From the NCBI RefSeq assembly GCF_030345695.1, contig NZ_JAUASV010000013.1, forward strand, positions 1-64,000: a stretch of 64,000 nt of DNA, read 5' to 3'. A program made the translations under genes and the position numbers. The stretch comes from Galbitalea sp. SE-J8 (GTDB lineage: Bacteria; Actinomycetota; Actinomycetes; Actinomycetales; Microbacteriaceae). Below the pieces are notes generated by a model. It did not search any database and was not told where the DNA came from. It saw nothing but the letters and a program-made list of their open reading frames with translations. Below, piece by piece: positions 33,939 to 42,681 of this stretch (its first letter is position 1; every line of letters begins with the position of its first letter).

Positions 33939-35380
33939 TCGTCCAGATCGTCGCGTGGGCGCTCATCGCCGTCGACTTCTGCGTGCGCGTCGTGTCGCTC
34001 GTCGTCGTGCCGCGCAACCGGCGCCCGCAGACGGCGCTCGCCTGGCTGCTCGCGATCAACTTCCTGCCGTACCTCGGCATCCTGCTGTTCCTGCTGCTCG
34101 GCAGCGCCCGGCTGCCGCGTCGGCGCCGCCAGCGGCAGGCGACGGTCGACGCGCTCATCCGCCGGGCGACCGAGGGACTCGCCGACGACAGCGCCGAGGA
34201 GTGGCCGTCGTGGTTCCGCACGAGCGTCGCGCTCAGTCGAGCGCTCGGCGCGATCCCGCTCGCGAGCGGCAACGCCGGCACCGTCTGGGCGGATGACGCG
34301 CGAGCGCTCGACGCGATGGTGCGGGCCATCGACGGCGCGGCCCGCACCGTCAACGCGGAGTTCTACATCCTGCTGCTCGACGACACCAGCGCCCCCTTCT
34401 TCGACGCGCTCGAGCGGGCGCACCGGCGCGGGGTCACCGTGCGGGTGATGCTCGACCACCTCGGCAACCGGCGCTACCCGGGGTGGGGGCGCACCATCCG
34501 CCGGCTCGAGGCGATGGGCGTGCAGTGGCACCTGATGCTGCCGTTCCAGCCGCTGCGCGGCAAGATCCAGCGGCCCGATCTGCGCAACCACCGCAAGCTG
34601 CTCGTCGTGGACGGCGCGGTCGCGTTCACCGGGTCGCGCAACATCGTCGACCCCGGATACCAGACCGGCAAGAACGCGCGGCGGCACCTGCGCTGGCACG
34701 ACTTCATGGTCGAGTTCCGCGGGCCGGTGGTCGCGGCGCTCGACGTGCTCTTCGTCACCGACTGGTACTGCGAGACCGACGAGCTCATCGACACGACGCC
34801 GTCGATCGAGTCCATCGAGCGCGTCGGCACGCTCGACTGCCAGGTCGTGCCGTCGGGCCCCGGCTTCGACGGCGAGAACAATCTGCGGCTGTTCCTCGCG
34901 CTCGTGCACTCGGCGCAGCACCGCATCGTGATCACGAGTCCGTATTTCGTGCCCGACGACGCCATGCTCTACGCGATCACGACGGCGGCCGAGAGCGGGG
35001 TCGAGGTCGAGCTGTTCGTGAGCGCGATCGGGGACCAGTGGGCGGTGTTCCATGCGCAGCGCAGCTACTACGAGGCCCTGCTCACCGCGGGGGTGCGCAT
35101 CCGGCTCTACGAGGCGCCCGTCGTGCTGCACTCGAAGCACTTCACGGTCGACGACGAGATCGCGGTGATCGGATCGAGCAACATGGACATGCGCTCGTTC
35201 ACGCTCGACCTCGAGCTCTCGGTCATGGTGCGGGGCGAGGCGTTCCTGGCCCAGATGCGCGCCGTGCAGGAGGACTACCGCGCGCACTCCCGCGAGCTCA
35301 CCGTTGAGGAGTGGAACGCCCGGGGGCGGTGGGCGACCGCCGTCGACAACATCGCGCGCCTGACGAGCGTGCTGCAGTGA
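33935..35380 (+). CDS. cls: Cardiolipin synthase (phospholipase D family)
   Basis: The 481-residue membrane enzyme joins two phosphatidylglycerols, or transfers a phosphatidyl group. Two N-terminal transmembrane helices (residues 1-55, including NRRPQTALAWLLAINFLPYL) are followed by two PLD domains. The HKD motifs are degenerate in the first letter positions of their surroundings but clear: NHRKLLVVDG with GSRN, and LHSKHFTVDD with GSSN. The GTG start overlaps the six-codon leader frame. Actinobacteria often use a CDP-alcohol-type enzyme instead, so other phospholipid transfers are possible. Confidence 0.92.
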   Translation: MIVQIVAWALIAVDFCVRVVSLVVVPRNRRPQTALAWLLAINFLPYLGILLFLLLGSARLPRRRRQRQATVDALIRRATEGLADDSAEEWPSWFRTSVALSRALGAIPLASGNAGTVWADDARALDAMVRAIDGAARTVNAEFYILLLDDTSAPFFDALERAHRRGVTVRVMLDHLGNRRYPGWGRTIRRLEAMGVQWHLMLPFQPLRGKIQRPDLRNHRKLLVVDGAVAFTGSRNIVDPGYQTGKNARRHLRWHDFMVEFRGPVVAALDVLFVTDWYCETDELIDTTPSIESIERVGTLDCQVVPSGPGFDGENNLRLFLALVHSAQHRIVITSPYFVPDDAMLYAITTAAESGVEVELFVSAIGDQWAVFHAQRSYYEALLTAGVRIRLYEAPVVLHSKHFTVDDEIAVIGSSNMDMRSFTLDLELSVMVRGEAFLAQMRAVQEDYRAHSRELTVEEWNARGRWATAVDNIARLTSVLQ

Positions 35381-35401
35381 CCCGCTGAGGCTCCAGTGAT
35401 T

Positions 35402-35465
35402 CGCTGAGGGGACGCATCCGGTCGGTATGCGGCACCCGGAAACGACGGAATGCGTCCCCTCAGCG
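35402..35465. repeat. Dispersed inverted repeat, family 1, copy A
   Basis: The arms CGCTGAGGGGACGCAT (35402-35417) and its exact complement (35450-35465) enclose about 32 bases. The right arm supplies the last codons region and stop of the convergent TetR gene. It is related to copies at 37346 and 59639 and could also act as a bidirectional terminator. Confidence 0.85.
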
Positions 35466-36029
35466 GAAGAGCATGCCGAGCAGGCGTGGCACGAGCTCGT
35501 CGTCGAGGGTCCACGGCAGGAAGATCACCCGGTACATGATCGGGGCGAGCAGGCCGTCGATGACCGTGTCGGCGGTGAGCGCCGCATCCGTTCCGGGGGT
35601 GGGCGCCGCATCCGTTCCGACGCGATCGACGATGAGCTGCGCCTCCGAGCGCCGGTTGCGCAGGCAGTCGCTCTCGAGCTCGCCGGCGGTCGACGCGCCG
35701 CCACGCAGCAGGGCGGCGTTGACCGGATTGCGGTAGTGCTCGACGATCTCGGCGGCCCACAGCTCGAGGTCGCGGCGGATGTCGCCGGTGTCGGGGATCG
35801 GACGTGCCGGATCGAGGCGGTACGTCGCCACGTCGTTGATCATCGTCGGCAGATCGCCCCAGCGCCGGTAGACGCTCGACGGCTGCACGCCCGCGCGCTC
35901 GGCGATCATCGGGATCGTGACGCGCTCGCGGCCCTTCTCGGCGATGAGCTCCTCGACGGCCGTCTTCACGCTCGCGAGCACGGCGGCACTTCGACCGCCG
36001 GGACGTCTCGCGACCTCATTCTCGGGCAT
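35460..36029 (-). CDS. TetR-family transcriptional regulator
   Basis: The 189-residue repressor has the helix-turn-helix at about residues 15-65 (VTIPMIAERAGVQPSSVYRRW) and a TetR_C_11-like C-terminal domain (LELWAAEIVEHYRNP). It is divergent from an MFS gene, and two near-identical 18-bp sites lie between them. The ATG is seven bases after a TAGGAT -10 box on the minus strand (36042-36037), so the message is leaderless. Operator 1 overlaps this box. Its stop lies inside a dispersed inverted repeat. Confidence 0.9.
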   Translation of the reverse strand: MPENEVARRPGGRSAAVLASVKTAVEELIAEKGRERVTIPMIAERAGVQPSSVYRRWGDLPTMINDVATYRLDPARPIPDTGDIRRDLELWAAEIVEHYRNPVNAALLRGGASTAGELESDCLRNRRSEAQLIVDRVGTDAAPTPGTDAALTADTVIDGLLAPIMYRVIFLPWTLDDELVPRLLGMLFR

Positions 36030-36033
36030 AAAT

Positions 36034-36051
36034 GCAATCCTAGTTGCTTTA
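36034..36051. promoter_or_regulatory. TetR operator 1 of the MFS/TetR pair
   Basis: GCAATCCTAGTTGCTTTA carries GCAA-N6-TTGC. It overlaps the tetR -10 box and the MFS -35 box TTGCTT (36044-36049). The second site at 36082 matches it at 14 of 18 positions. Confidence 0.7.
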
Positions 36052-36081
36052 ACCTCCGAGCGGGAGTACGGTCCCGATAAC

Positions 36082-36099
36082 GCAAACCGATTTGCTTTA
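36082..36099. promoter_or_regulatory. TetR operator 2 of the MFS/TetR pair
   Basis: GCAAACCGATTTGCTTTA repeats operator 1 in direct orientation 48 bp away. It falls just after the MFS -10 box TACGGT (36067-36072), which is 17 bases from TTGCTT. Binding would block the start of transcription. Confidence 0.7.
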
Positions 36100-36111
36100 G
36101 GGAGCCGCCCC

Positions 36112-37332
36112 GTGTCCGTCAGCACCGCATCCATCCCGGTCGTCCCGGCGTCGCGCCGCCGGGCGATCTCACAGCGCGCATCCTTCGTCGGCATCTCGAT
36201 CACCCTCGTCGCGTTCTTCGTCGCGGCCGGGGCGCCGGCGCCGCTGCTCGGCGCGCTCGAGTCGCGCTGGGGCTTCCCGACCTGGGAGCTCGGCGTCGCG
36301 TTCAGCGCCTACGCGTTCGCGCTGCTGCTCACCCTGCTCGTGGTGGGGTCGCTCTCCGACCACCTCGGACGCCGGCCCGTGCTCATCGGATCGCTCGCCC
36401 TCGAGCTCGTCGCGCTCGCCGTGTTCTTCGCGGCCGGCAGCGTCGAGTGGCTCATCGTCGCTCGCGTGCTGCAGGGCATCGCTACCGGCGGCGCGACCGC
36501 GGCGTTCACCGCCGCCGTCATCGAGTTCGCCCCCGCGCACCGCAAGCGGCTCGGCGCGATCATCGGCGGCGCGGCCCCCGCCGGCGGACTCGGACTGGGC
36601 GCGCTCATCGCGGGCGGGCTCGAGTCGGTGACGGATGCGACGCCCCAGCTCGTCTTCGGATCCCTCGCGATCGTGATGGTCGCCGGCGTCATCGTCGCGG
36701 CGCTCAGCGCCGAGACCGTGACCCCGGTGCCGGGAGCGCTCGCGTCCCTCCGGCCGCACCTCGCGATCCCGCGCGCCGCGCGCGGCACGTTCCGCCGGGT
36801 CGTGCCGACGGTGCTCGCGGCCTGGATGGTGCCGACCCTGTTCATCGGACTGCTGCCGACGGTGCTCGCCGGGGTGTTCGGCATCCACGACACGCTGGTC
36901 GGCGGCGTCATCTCGTTCCTGCAGCCGGGCGCCGCCGCGATCGCGGGCGCGCTGACCGGCGGCCGTCGCGCGCGCTCGATGCTCGTGCTCGCCCCGGCGC
37001 TCGTCGCGGTCGGGGCGCTCGGCATCATCCTCGGCATCGCGCTCGTCGCCCTCCCGGTGCTCGTGCTCGGCGGGATCGTCGGCGGCAGCGGGTTCGGCAT
37101 CGGGTTCTCGGCCGCGCTGCGCGAGCTCACTCCGCTCGCGCAGCCGCACGAGCGCGCGGGCCTGTTCGCCGGGCTCTACCTCGTGTCGTACCTCGCGTTC
37201 GGCGTGCCCGCGGTGGTGGCGACGGCGCTCGTGGCGCCGCTGGGCGTGCTTCCCGTGGCGCTCGGCTTCGGCGCGGTGATCCTCCTCGCGGCGGGCATCG
37301 GCCTCGCGGCCCAGCTGCTCCCTCGGCGCTGA
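36112..37332 (+). CDS. MFS transporter
   Basis: The 406-residue transporter has 12 predicted helices and GSLSDHLGRRPVLIG between helices 2 and 3. It begins at GTG 36112 with GGGAG nine bases upstream. It looks like a drug:H+ antiporter-1 type. The divergent TetR regulator probably represses it until the substrate appears. The gene ends just before copy B of the dispersed repeat. Confidence 0.86.
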   Translation: MSVSTASIPVVPASRRRAISQRASFVGISITLVAFFVAAGAPAPLLGALESRWGFPTWELGVAFSAYAFALLLTLLVVGSLSDHLGRRPVLIGSLALELVALAVFFAAGSVEWLIVARVLQGIATGGATAAFTAAVIEFAPAHRKRLGAIIGGAAPAGGLGLGALIAGGLESVTDATPQLVFGSLAIVMVAGVIVAALSAETVTPVPGALASLRPHLAIPRAARGTFRRVVPTVLAAWMVPTLFIGLLPTVLAGVFGIHDTLVGGVISFLQPGAAAIAGALTGGRRARSMLVLAPALVAVGALGIILGIALVALPVLVLGGIVGGSGFGIGFSAALRELTPLAQPHERAGLFAGLYLVSYLAFGVPAVVATALVAPLGVLPVALGFGAVILLAAGIGLAAQLLPRR

Positions 37333-37345
37333 GCGCGTCCGTTCT

Positions 37346-37409
37346 CGCTGAGGGGACGCAAACTGCTGCTTCGGACGCGTTCAGAGCGACAGGATGCGTC
37401 CCCTCAGCG
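37346..37409. repeat. Dispersed inverted repeat, family 1, copy B
   Basis: The arms CGCTGAGGGGACGCA (37346-37360) and its complement (37395-37409) are the same as in copy A, but the loop sequence differs. It lies between two plus-strand MFS genes and may end the first transcript. Confidence 0.85.
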
Positions 37410-37452
37410 ACGGAGTGGGCGCACGCCGGGCCGCCACTAGGCTCGGAGGATC

Positions 37453-38670
37453 GTGGCAGCATCCGTCCCCCCGCCGCCGCTCGCCGGGCGGAGCCGGATG
37501 CTGTGGGTGACGATCGCGATCGTCCTCATCGGTCTCGTGCTGCGCTCGCCCGTCGTCGCGGTCGCGCCCGTCGTGCGCGGCATCCAGCTCGACCTCGGCG
37601 TCGGCGCCTCGGTCGTGGCGCTGCTCACGAGCATCCCGGTGCTGTGCTTCGCGGTCGCGACGCCGTTCGCGGTGTGGCTCGCGAACCGCGGCGGCACGCC
37701 GTTCGCGATGACCGCGGGCCTCGCCGCGATCGTGGTCGGAGCGATCGTGCGCTCGGTCGGCGACGTGCCCGCGGTGTTCGCCGGCACGGCGCTGCTCGGC
37801 ATCGGCATCACGGTCGGCAACGTCATCGTGCCCGTCGTGATCCGCCGCGAGTACTCGGGCCGGCGTGCGCGCCTCATGACGCCGCTGTACACGTCGACGC
37901 TCAACATCGGCTCGGCGGCGGCGACGCTCGGCGCCCCGCCCATCGCCGCCGGCGCCGGGTGGCGCGTCGCCATCGCGGTCTGGGCGTTCGCGGCGGTCGT
38001 CGCGATCGCCGTGCTGCTCGGCCTCAACGGATGGCGCCGCTCGCTCGTCCCGCTGCCCGCGGCGCTCCCCGAGCTCACCGAGGACCACGTGCCGCCGCGC
38101 CTGTTCCGCAGCGCGACGACGTGGATGCTCGCGGCGGCGTTCGCCGGCCAGGCGTTCGCCTACTACTCGGTCACCGCCTGGCTGCCGACCCTGCTCGCCG
38201 ACGAGGTCGGCACGTCGACGACCGCGTCGGGCGCGATCGCTGCGGTGTTCCAGATCAGCGCGATCGCGGGGGCGTTCCTCGTGCCGGCCGTCGCGTCCCG
38301 TCTCGGCGACGCCGCCGGGGTCACCGTGATCGGCGCGATGTGGATGACGGTGCCGATCGGATTCCTCCTCGCGCCCGGCGCGTGGGCGGTGTGGTGCGTC
38401 GTGGGCGGCGCCGCGCAGGGAGGCGGCTTCACGGCGATCACGATCCTCGTCGTGGTGCTCGCGCGCGACGACCGCCACGCGTCACGCCTCTCGGGCCTCG
38501 TGCAGGGCGTCGCCTACGCCGTCGCGGCGCTCGGTCCGCTCGTGGTCGGGGCCGTGCACGAGGCCGTCGGCGGCTGGGTCGCACCGCTGCTCGTGGTGCT
38601 CGCGGCGACATCCGTCTACCTCGTCGTCGGAACGCTCGCGGGCGTGCGGATCGGACGTAGGGCACGATGA
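37453..38670 (+). CDS. MFS transporter of the CynX/NimT type
   Basis: The 405-residue transporter has 12 helices and the CynX-like features [20 protein letters not shown] and [13 protein letters not shown]. Members carry cyanate, 2-nitroimidazole or unknown small anions and drugs. The GTG start has GGAGGA two bases upstream and a TAGGCT -10-like box (37438-37443) nine bases upstream. Four bases after its stop comes an F420-type oxidoreductase gene. Confidence 0.84.
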   Translation: MAASVPPPPLAGRSRMLWVTIAIVLIGLVLRSPVVAVAPVVRGIQLDLGVGASVVALLTSIPVLCFAVATPFAVWLANRGGTPFAMTAGLAAIVVGAIVRSVGDVPAVFAGTALLGIGITVGNVIVPVVIRREYSGRRARLMTPLYTSTLNIGSAAATLGAPPIAAGAGWRVAIAVWAFAAVVAIAVLLGLNGWRRSLVPLPAALPELTEDHVPPRLFRSATTWMLAAAFAGQAFAYYSVTAWLPTLLADEVGTSTTASGAIAAVFQISAIAGAFLVPAVASRLGDAAGVTVIGAMWMTVPIGFLLAPGAWAVWCVVGGAAQGGGFTAITILVVVLARDDRHASRLSGLVQGVAYAVAALGPLVVGAVHEAVGGWVAPLLVVLAATSVYLVVGTLAGVRIGRRAR

Positions 38671-38674
38671 GGCC

Positions 38675-39112
38675 ATGCCACTGAACGGGGAGTACGCACC
38701 GAGCACCGCCGAGCGGGCCCGCGTGCAGGCCGAGACCTTCGAGGCGACGGGCGGCGCGCAGGCAGCCGAGCTGCACGGCAAGCCGATCATCGTGCTGACG
38801 AGTGTCGGCGCGAAGAGCGGCAAGCTGCGCAAGACCGCGCTCATGCGCGTCGAGCACGACGGCGTCTATGCCGTCGTGGCGTCGAAGGGCGGGGCGCCCC
38901 AGCACCCGGTCTGGTACTGGAACCTCGTCGCCAACCCGCACGTCGAGCTCCAGGACGGCGCCGACAGGCGCGACTACGACGCACACCTCGCCGAGGGCGC
39001 TGAGCACGAGGAATGGTGGGCGCGCGCGGTCGAGGCGTGGCCCGACTACGCGACGTACCAGACGAAGACGACGCGCCGCATCCCGGTGTTCGTGCTCGTG
39101 CCCAGGGACTGA
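38675..39112 (+). CDS. Deazaflavin (F420)-dependent nitroreductase family protein
   Basis: The 145-residue split-beta-barrel protein belongs to the Ddn/Rv3547 family. Typical stretches are [33 protein letters not shown] and the C-terminal [10 protein letters not shown]. Enzymes of this family use reduced F420 to reduce quinones or nitroaromatics. Whether the strain makes F420 is not visible. It is close enough to the upstream transporter to share its transcript. Confidence 0.88.
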   Translation: MPLNGEYAPSTAERARVQAETFEATGGAQAAELHGKPIIVLTSVGAKSGKLRKTALMRVEHDGVYAVVASKGGAPQHPVWYWNLVANPHVELQDGADRRDYDAHLAEGAEHEEWWARAVEAWPDYATYQTKTTRRIPVFVLVPRD

Positions 39113-39164
39113 GCATCGGCTGATCGCACCGATCCCGGCCGTGGCGCGCCGGTAGCGTCACGCC

Positions 39165-40223
39165 ATGACCCGGATCGCGGCCGTCGCGCCGGTGCTGCCC
39201 GCGCACGTCTACCCGCAGGCGGCGATCACGGCCGAGCTCGCGCCGCTGCTCACGCGAGACCCGGGCCGACGCGCGGTCATGGAGCGCCTGCACTCGTCGA
39301 GCCGCATCGCCCACCGGCACACCGCGCTGCCCCTCGAGGCGTACCGGTCGCTGGGCTCGTTCCGGGAGGCGAACGACGCGTTCATCCGCATCGCGACCGA
39401 CCTGCTCGAGGGTGCGCTGAGGACAGCGCTGACGGATGCCGCGCTCGCGCCCGCCGACATCGACGCGCTGTTCTTCACCTCGGTCACCGGGATCGCCGCG
39501 CCGAGCGTCGACGCGCTGCTCGCGACGCGCATGGGCATGCGCCCGGACGTCAAGCGCACCCCGTCGTTCGGCCTCGGCTGCGTCGCCGGCGCCGCCGGGC
39601 TCGCCCGGGTCGCGGACTACCTCGACGGTCATCCGGCCGAGGTCGCCGTGCTGCTGAGCGCCGAGCTGTGCTCGCTGACCCTGCAGCGCGACGACGGCAC
39701 GACGGGCAACCTCGTCGCGACCGGCCTGTTCGGCGACGGGGCGACCGCCGTCGTGCTCGTCGGCGACGCACACCCGGCCGCGCGCGGACCGCGCATCGAG
39801 GCCACCCGCAGCGCGCTCTACCCGCATACCGATGACATCCTCGGCTGGCGCGTGGGCGGCACCGGGTTCGAGATCGTGCTGACGTCGGCCGTGGCATCCG
39901 TCGTCGACGCCCACCTGCCGGCGGATGCCGCGGCCTTCCTCGCCGCGCACGGGCTCACCGCCGCCGGCGTCGACCACTGGGTCGCGCATCCGGGAGGTCC
40001 ACGGGTGCTCGAGGCGCTCGCCGCCGCGTTCGGGGTGCCGGATGCCGCCCTGCAGCGCAGCTGGGACTCGCTCGAGGCGGTCGGCAACCTGTCGTCGTCG
40101 AGCGTGCTGCACGTGCTCGCCGACACGATCGAGCTGGACCGTCCCGCGCCCGGCGCGGTCGGCGTGATCGCCGCGCTCGGCCCGGGACTGAGCGCCGAGT
40201 TCGTGCTGATGCGGTGGCCGTGA
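39165..40223 (+). CDS. Type III polyketide synthase (chalcone/alkylpyrone synthase-like)
   Basis: The 352-residue enzyme condenses a CoA starter with malonyl-CoA to make pyrones or resorcinols. The catalytic triad is visible: Cys139 in GLGCVAG, His275 in VAHPGGP and Asn308 in GNLSSSS. The length fits the family. A TAGCGT -10 box six bases before the ATG marks a leaderless start. It is followed by a methyltransferase (one-base overlap) and an FAD oxygenase (four-base overlap), the usual tailoring pair. The product is probably a methylated, oxidised long-chain alkylpyrone, alkylresorcinol or quinone; this is inference. Confidence 0.93.
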   Translation: MTRIAAVAPVLPAHVYPQAAITAELAPLLTRDPGRRAVMERLHSSSRIAHRHTALPLEAYRSLGSFREANDAFIRIATDLLEGALRTALTDAALAPADIDALFFTSVTGIAAPSVDALLATRMGMRPDVKRTPSFGLGCVAGAAGLARVADYLDGHPAEVAVLLSAELCSLTLQRDDGTTGNLVATGLFGDGATAVVLVGDAHPAARGPRIEATRSALYPHTDDILGWRVGGTGFEIVLTSAVASVVDAHLPADAAAFLAAHGLTAAGVDHWVAHPGGPRVLEALAAAFGVPDAALQRSWDSLEAVGNLSSSSVLHVLADTIELDRPAPGAVGVIAALGPGLSAEFVLMRWP

Positions 40224-40852
40224 TGCCGTTCGCCGAGCCGTCGCTGGTGCCGGTGGTGGTGCTGCTGCCGGTGGTGGTGCCGGTGGTGGTGCCGGTGGTG
40301 GTGCCGGTGGTGCTGCTGCCGTCGGTGTCGCTGTCGGTGCTGCTGTTCTGGGCTCTCGTCGTCGGCACGGGCGCCGAGCGCGTCGGCGAGCTCGTCGTCT
40401 CGCGGCGCAACGCCGCAGCGGCTCTCGCCCGCGGCGGGGTCGAGTCGGGACGCCGCCAACTGCCGTGGATGATCGCACTGCACACCGCTCTGCTCGTCGG
40501 CTGTCTCGTCGAGGCGCCCTTCCGCCCGTTCGTGCCCGCGCTCGGCTGGCCGATGCTCGCCGTCGCGCTCGCCTGCCAGGCCGGGCGGTACTGGTGCATC
40601 GGATCGCTCGGCGCCGCGTGGAACACCCGCGTCATCGTGGTGCCGGGCGACCGGGCGGTCGCCGACCTCGGTCCGTACCGGTGGGTGCGGCATCCGAACT
40701 ACTGGATCGTCGCGATCGAGGGCGTCGCGGTTCCGCTCGTGCACACCGCCTGGGTCACGGCGCTCGCGTTCACGGTGCTCAACGCGGTGCTGCTGCTGCG
40801 GTTCCGCATCCCGGTCGAGGAGCGGGCGCTGCGGGCGCTGGGGCCGCCGTGA
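40223..40852 (+). CDS. Isoprenylcysteine carboxyl methyltransferase family protein
   Basis: The 209-residue membrane protein has about five helices and the ICMT motifs VVPGDRAVADLGPYRWVRHP and PVEERAL. In type III PKS clusters this family (BpsB-type) O-methylates the polyketide. The N-terminus is unusual: (Pro-Val-Val-Val)n coded by a tandem DNA repeat. The start could be ATG 40223 (TGATG overlap) or GTG 40220 (GTGA overlap). Confidence 0.88.
   Translation: MPFAEPSLVPVVVLLPVVVPVVVPVVVPVVLLPSVSLSVLLFWALVVGTGAERVGELVVSRRNAAAALARGGVESGRRQLPWMIALHTALLVGCLVEAPFRPFVPALGWPMLAVALACQAGRYWCIGSLGAAWNTRVIVVPGDRAVADLGPYRWVRHPNYWIVAIEGVAVPLVHTAWVTALAFTVLNAVLLLRFRIPVEERALRALGPP
40248..40321 (+). repeat. 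Short tandem repeat encoding (PVVV)n in the methyltransferase
   Basis: A 12-bp unit GCCGGTGGTGGT recurs about five to six times, with CTGCTG interruptions. It codes for Pro-Val-Val-Val units within the first transmembrane helix. The unit length keeps the frame. Confidence 0.85.
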
Positions 40853-41871
40853 CCGCCTTCGACGCGGATGTGGTGATCGTCGGCGGGGGACCGGTCGGCC
40901 TCGTGACCGCGATCGAGGCGCGGCTCGCGGGGCTCGATGCGCTCGTGCTCGAACGGCATCCGGGGGTCGTCGACAAGGCGTGCGGGGAGGGACTCATGCC
41001 GGGCGCGCTGCCGCTGCTCGCGCGACTCGGCGTCGACCCGGAGGGGATGCCGCTGCGCGGGGTGAGCTACCGGTCGGCGTCGGGCGCCGCGGACCACCGG
41101 TTCGCGGGTCCGGCCGGCCGCGGCGTGCGGCGCACGGTGCTGCACGCCGCCCTGCGCGCGCGGGCGCTCGCGGCCGGGGCTCGCGTCGAGCGGATGCGGG
41201 TGACCGAGCTCGCGACGGATGCCGACGGCGTGACCGTGGGCGGCATCCGTTCGCGGTGGCTGGTCGGCGCCGACGGACTGCACTCGACCGTGCGCCGGCT
41301 CGCGGGACTCGCCGGGCGGGCCGGGGGCGTGCATCGGTTCGGCTACGTGCGGCACTACGCCCTCGCGCCGTGGACCGACCTCGTCGAGGTGCACTGGAGC
41401 CCGCGCGTGGAGATCTACGTGACCCCGGTCGCGCCGGGCCTGGTCGGATTCGCGATGCTCGGTCCGCGACGGATCGCGTTCGACGAGGCGCTCGCGGAGC
41501 TGCCCGAGCTGTGCGCGCGCGTGACGGGCGCGGAGCACGCGTCGTCGCTCGCGGGCGCCGGTCCGCTGCGGCAGCGCGCCGTGGCGCCGTCGCGCGGACG
41601 CGTGCTGCTCGTCGGCGACGCGTCCGGATACGTGGACGCCATCACGGGCGAGGGCCTTCGGCTCGGCTTCGCGCAGGCGCGGGCGGCGATCGCGTCGCTC
41701 ACCGGCGGGCCCGCCTACGCGCCGGAGTGGCGGCGGATCACGCGGGGGTTCCGGGTGACGGCATCCGTGCTCGTGGGCGCCGCGGGCACGCCGCTGCGCC
41801 GCGCGATCGTGCCGGCCGCGCGTCGGCTCCCGCGGCTCTACGGCGCGATCGTCGAGCAGCTCGCCCGCTGA
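40849..41871 (+). CDS. FAD-dependent monooxygenase (geranylgeranyl reductase/UbiH type)
   Basis: The 340-residue flavoprotein has the dinucleotide motif VIVGGGPVGL at its start, CGEGLMPGAL near residue 45, the middle motif LVGADGLHS and GRVLLVGDASGYVDAITGEGL for the ribityl site. It probably hydroxylates or oxidises the polyketide made by the upstream synthase. GTG overlaps the methyltransferase stop (GTGA). This is the third and last gene of the cluster. Confidence 0.9.
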   Translation: MTAFDADVVIVGGGPVGLVTAIEARLAGLDALVLERHPGVVDKACGEGLMPGALPLLARLGVDPEGMPLRGVSYRSASGAADHRFAGPAGRGVRRTVLHAALRARALAAGARVERMRVTELATDADGVTVGGIRSRWLVGADGLHSTVRRLAGLAGRAGGVHRFGYVRHYALAPWTDLVEVHWSPRVEIYVTPVAPGLVGFAMLGPRRIAFDEALAELPELCARVTGAEHASSLAGAGPLRQRAVAPSRGRVLLVGDASGYVDAITGEGLRLGFAQARAAIASLTGGPAYAPEWRRITRGFRVTASVLVGAAGTPLRRAIVPAARRLPRLYGAIVEQLAR

Positions 41872-41898
41872 CCCGCGCCGGGCACTCGTGCGCCGCGA

Positions 41899-41988
41899 AC
41901 AACGGATTTCACGGATGATCAGCCCCTTCGTCACACGGCAGGCTGCGCGCAAGGGCGGGCCGGCGGATGACTCCGTGAAATCCGTTGT
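41899..41988. repeat. Inverted repeat with 17-bp arms between convergent genes
   Basis: The arms ACAACGGATTTCACGGA (41899-41915) and its exact complement (41972-41988) flank 56 bp. The element fills the gap between the FAD oxygenase and the HAD gene. It could be a bidirectional terminator or a miniature repeat element. Confidence 0.8.
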
Positions 41989-41994
41989 CGCGGG

Positions 41995-42663
41995 TCAGCC
42001 GAGGAGGAGCGGGATGAGGTCGGTCGGGGTCGCGGCGAGGGCGACCGTGTCGGTGCGTTCCGCATCCGTTCCATAGCCCCAGAGCACCGCGATCGTGGGC
42101 ACGCCGTTCGCGGCCGCACCCTCGACGTCGTGGATGCGGTCGCCGACCATGACCGGCCGGGAGACGTCGAACCCGAGCGCGGCGAGGCGCACGAGCGCCT
42201 CGGCCACGACGTCCTTCTTCGCGCTGCGCACCTCATCCGCGCTCGCGCCGGTGATCACGTCGAGGGCATCGACGAGTCCCGCCTTCTCGAGGATGAGCGT
42301 GGCCGGGATCTCGGGCTTCGAGGTCGCGAGCGATGACGGCAGGCCGGCCGCGTGCACCTCGCGCACGACCGCGGCGATGCCCGGGAACAGCGGCGAGTGC
42401 ACCGCTCCGTTCACGATGTAGTGCTCGCGGTAGATGGCGAGCGCACGCGCGGACTCCTCGGGGTCGAGCTTCGCGAGGTCGCGGAACGAGTCCATGATCG
42501 GCGGCCCCACCCAGTGGATGAGCTCGTCGTCGCCGGGCACGGGCATGCCGAGCTGCTGGTACGTCCAGCGCAGGCTCTCGAGGATGCCCGCGGCGGAGTC
42601 GACGATGGTGCCGTCGAGGTCCCAGAGCACGCACGAGTACGGACGGGTCGGGTCGGCGCTCAC
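41995..42663 (-). CDS. HAD-family hydrolase, phosphoglycolate phosphatase-like
   Basis: The 222-residue enzyme has the HAD motifs DLDGT (nucleophile Asp), SLATSKP (motif II), KKD (motif III Lys) and VGDRIHDVEGA (motif IV). The alpha-helical cap of subclass I fits Gph/PpaX-type phosphatases. The substrate could be 2-phosphoglycolate or another small phosphate. GTG 42663 is six bases from a TAGCCT -10 box on the minus strand, so it is leaderless. Confidence 0.9.
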   Translation of the reverse strand: MSADPTRPYSCVLWDLDGTIVDSAAGILESLRWTYQQLGMPVPGDDELIHWVGPPIMDSFRDLAKLDPEESARALAIYREHYIVNGAVHSPLFPGIAAVVREVHAAGLPSSLATSKPEIPATLILEKAGLVDALDVITGASADEVRSAKKDVVAEALVRLAALGFDVSRPVMVGDRIHDVEGAAANGVPTIAVLWGYGTDAERTDTVALAATPTDLIPLLLG

Positions 42664-42681
42664 GATCCCAGGCTAACCGGC

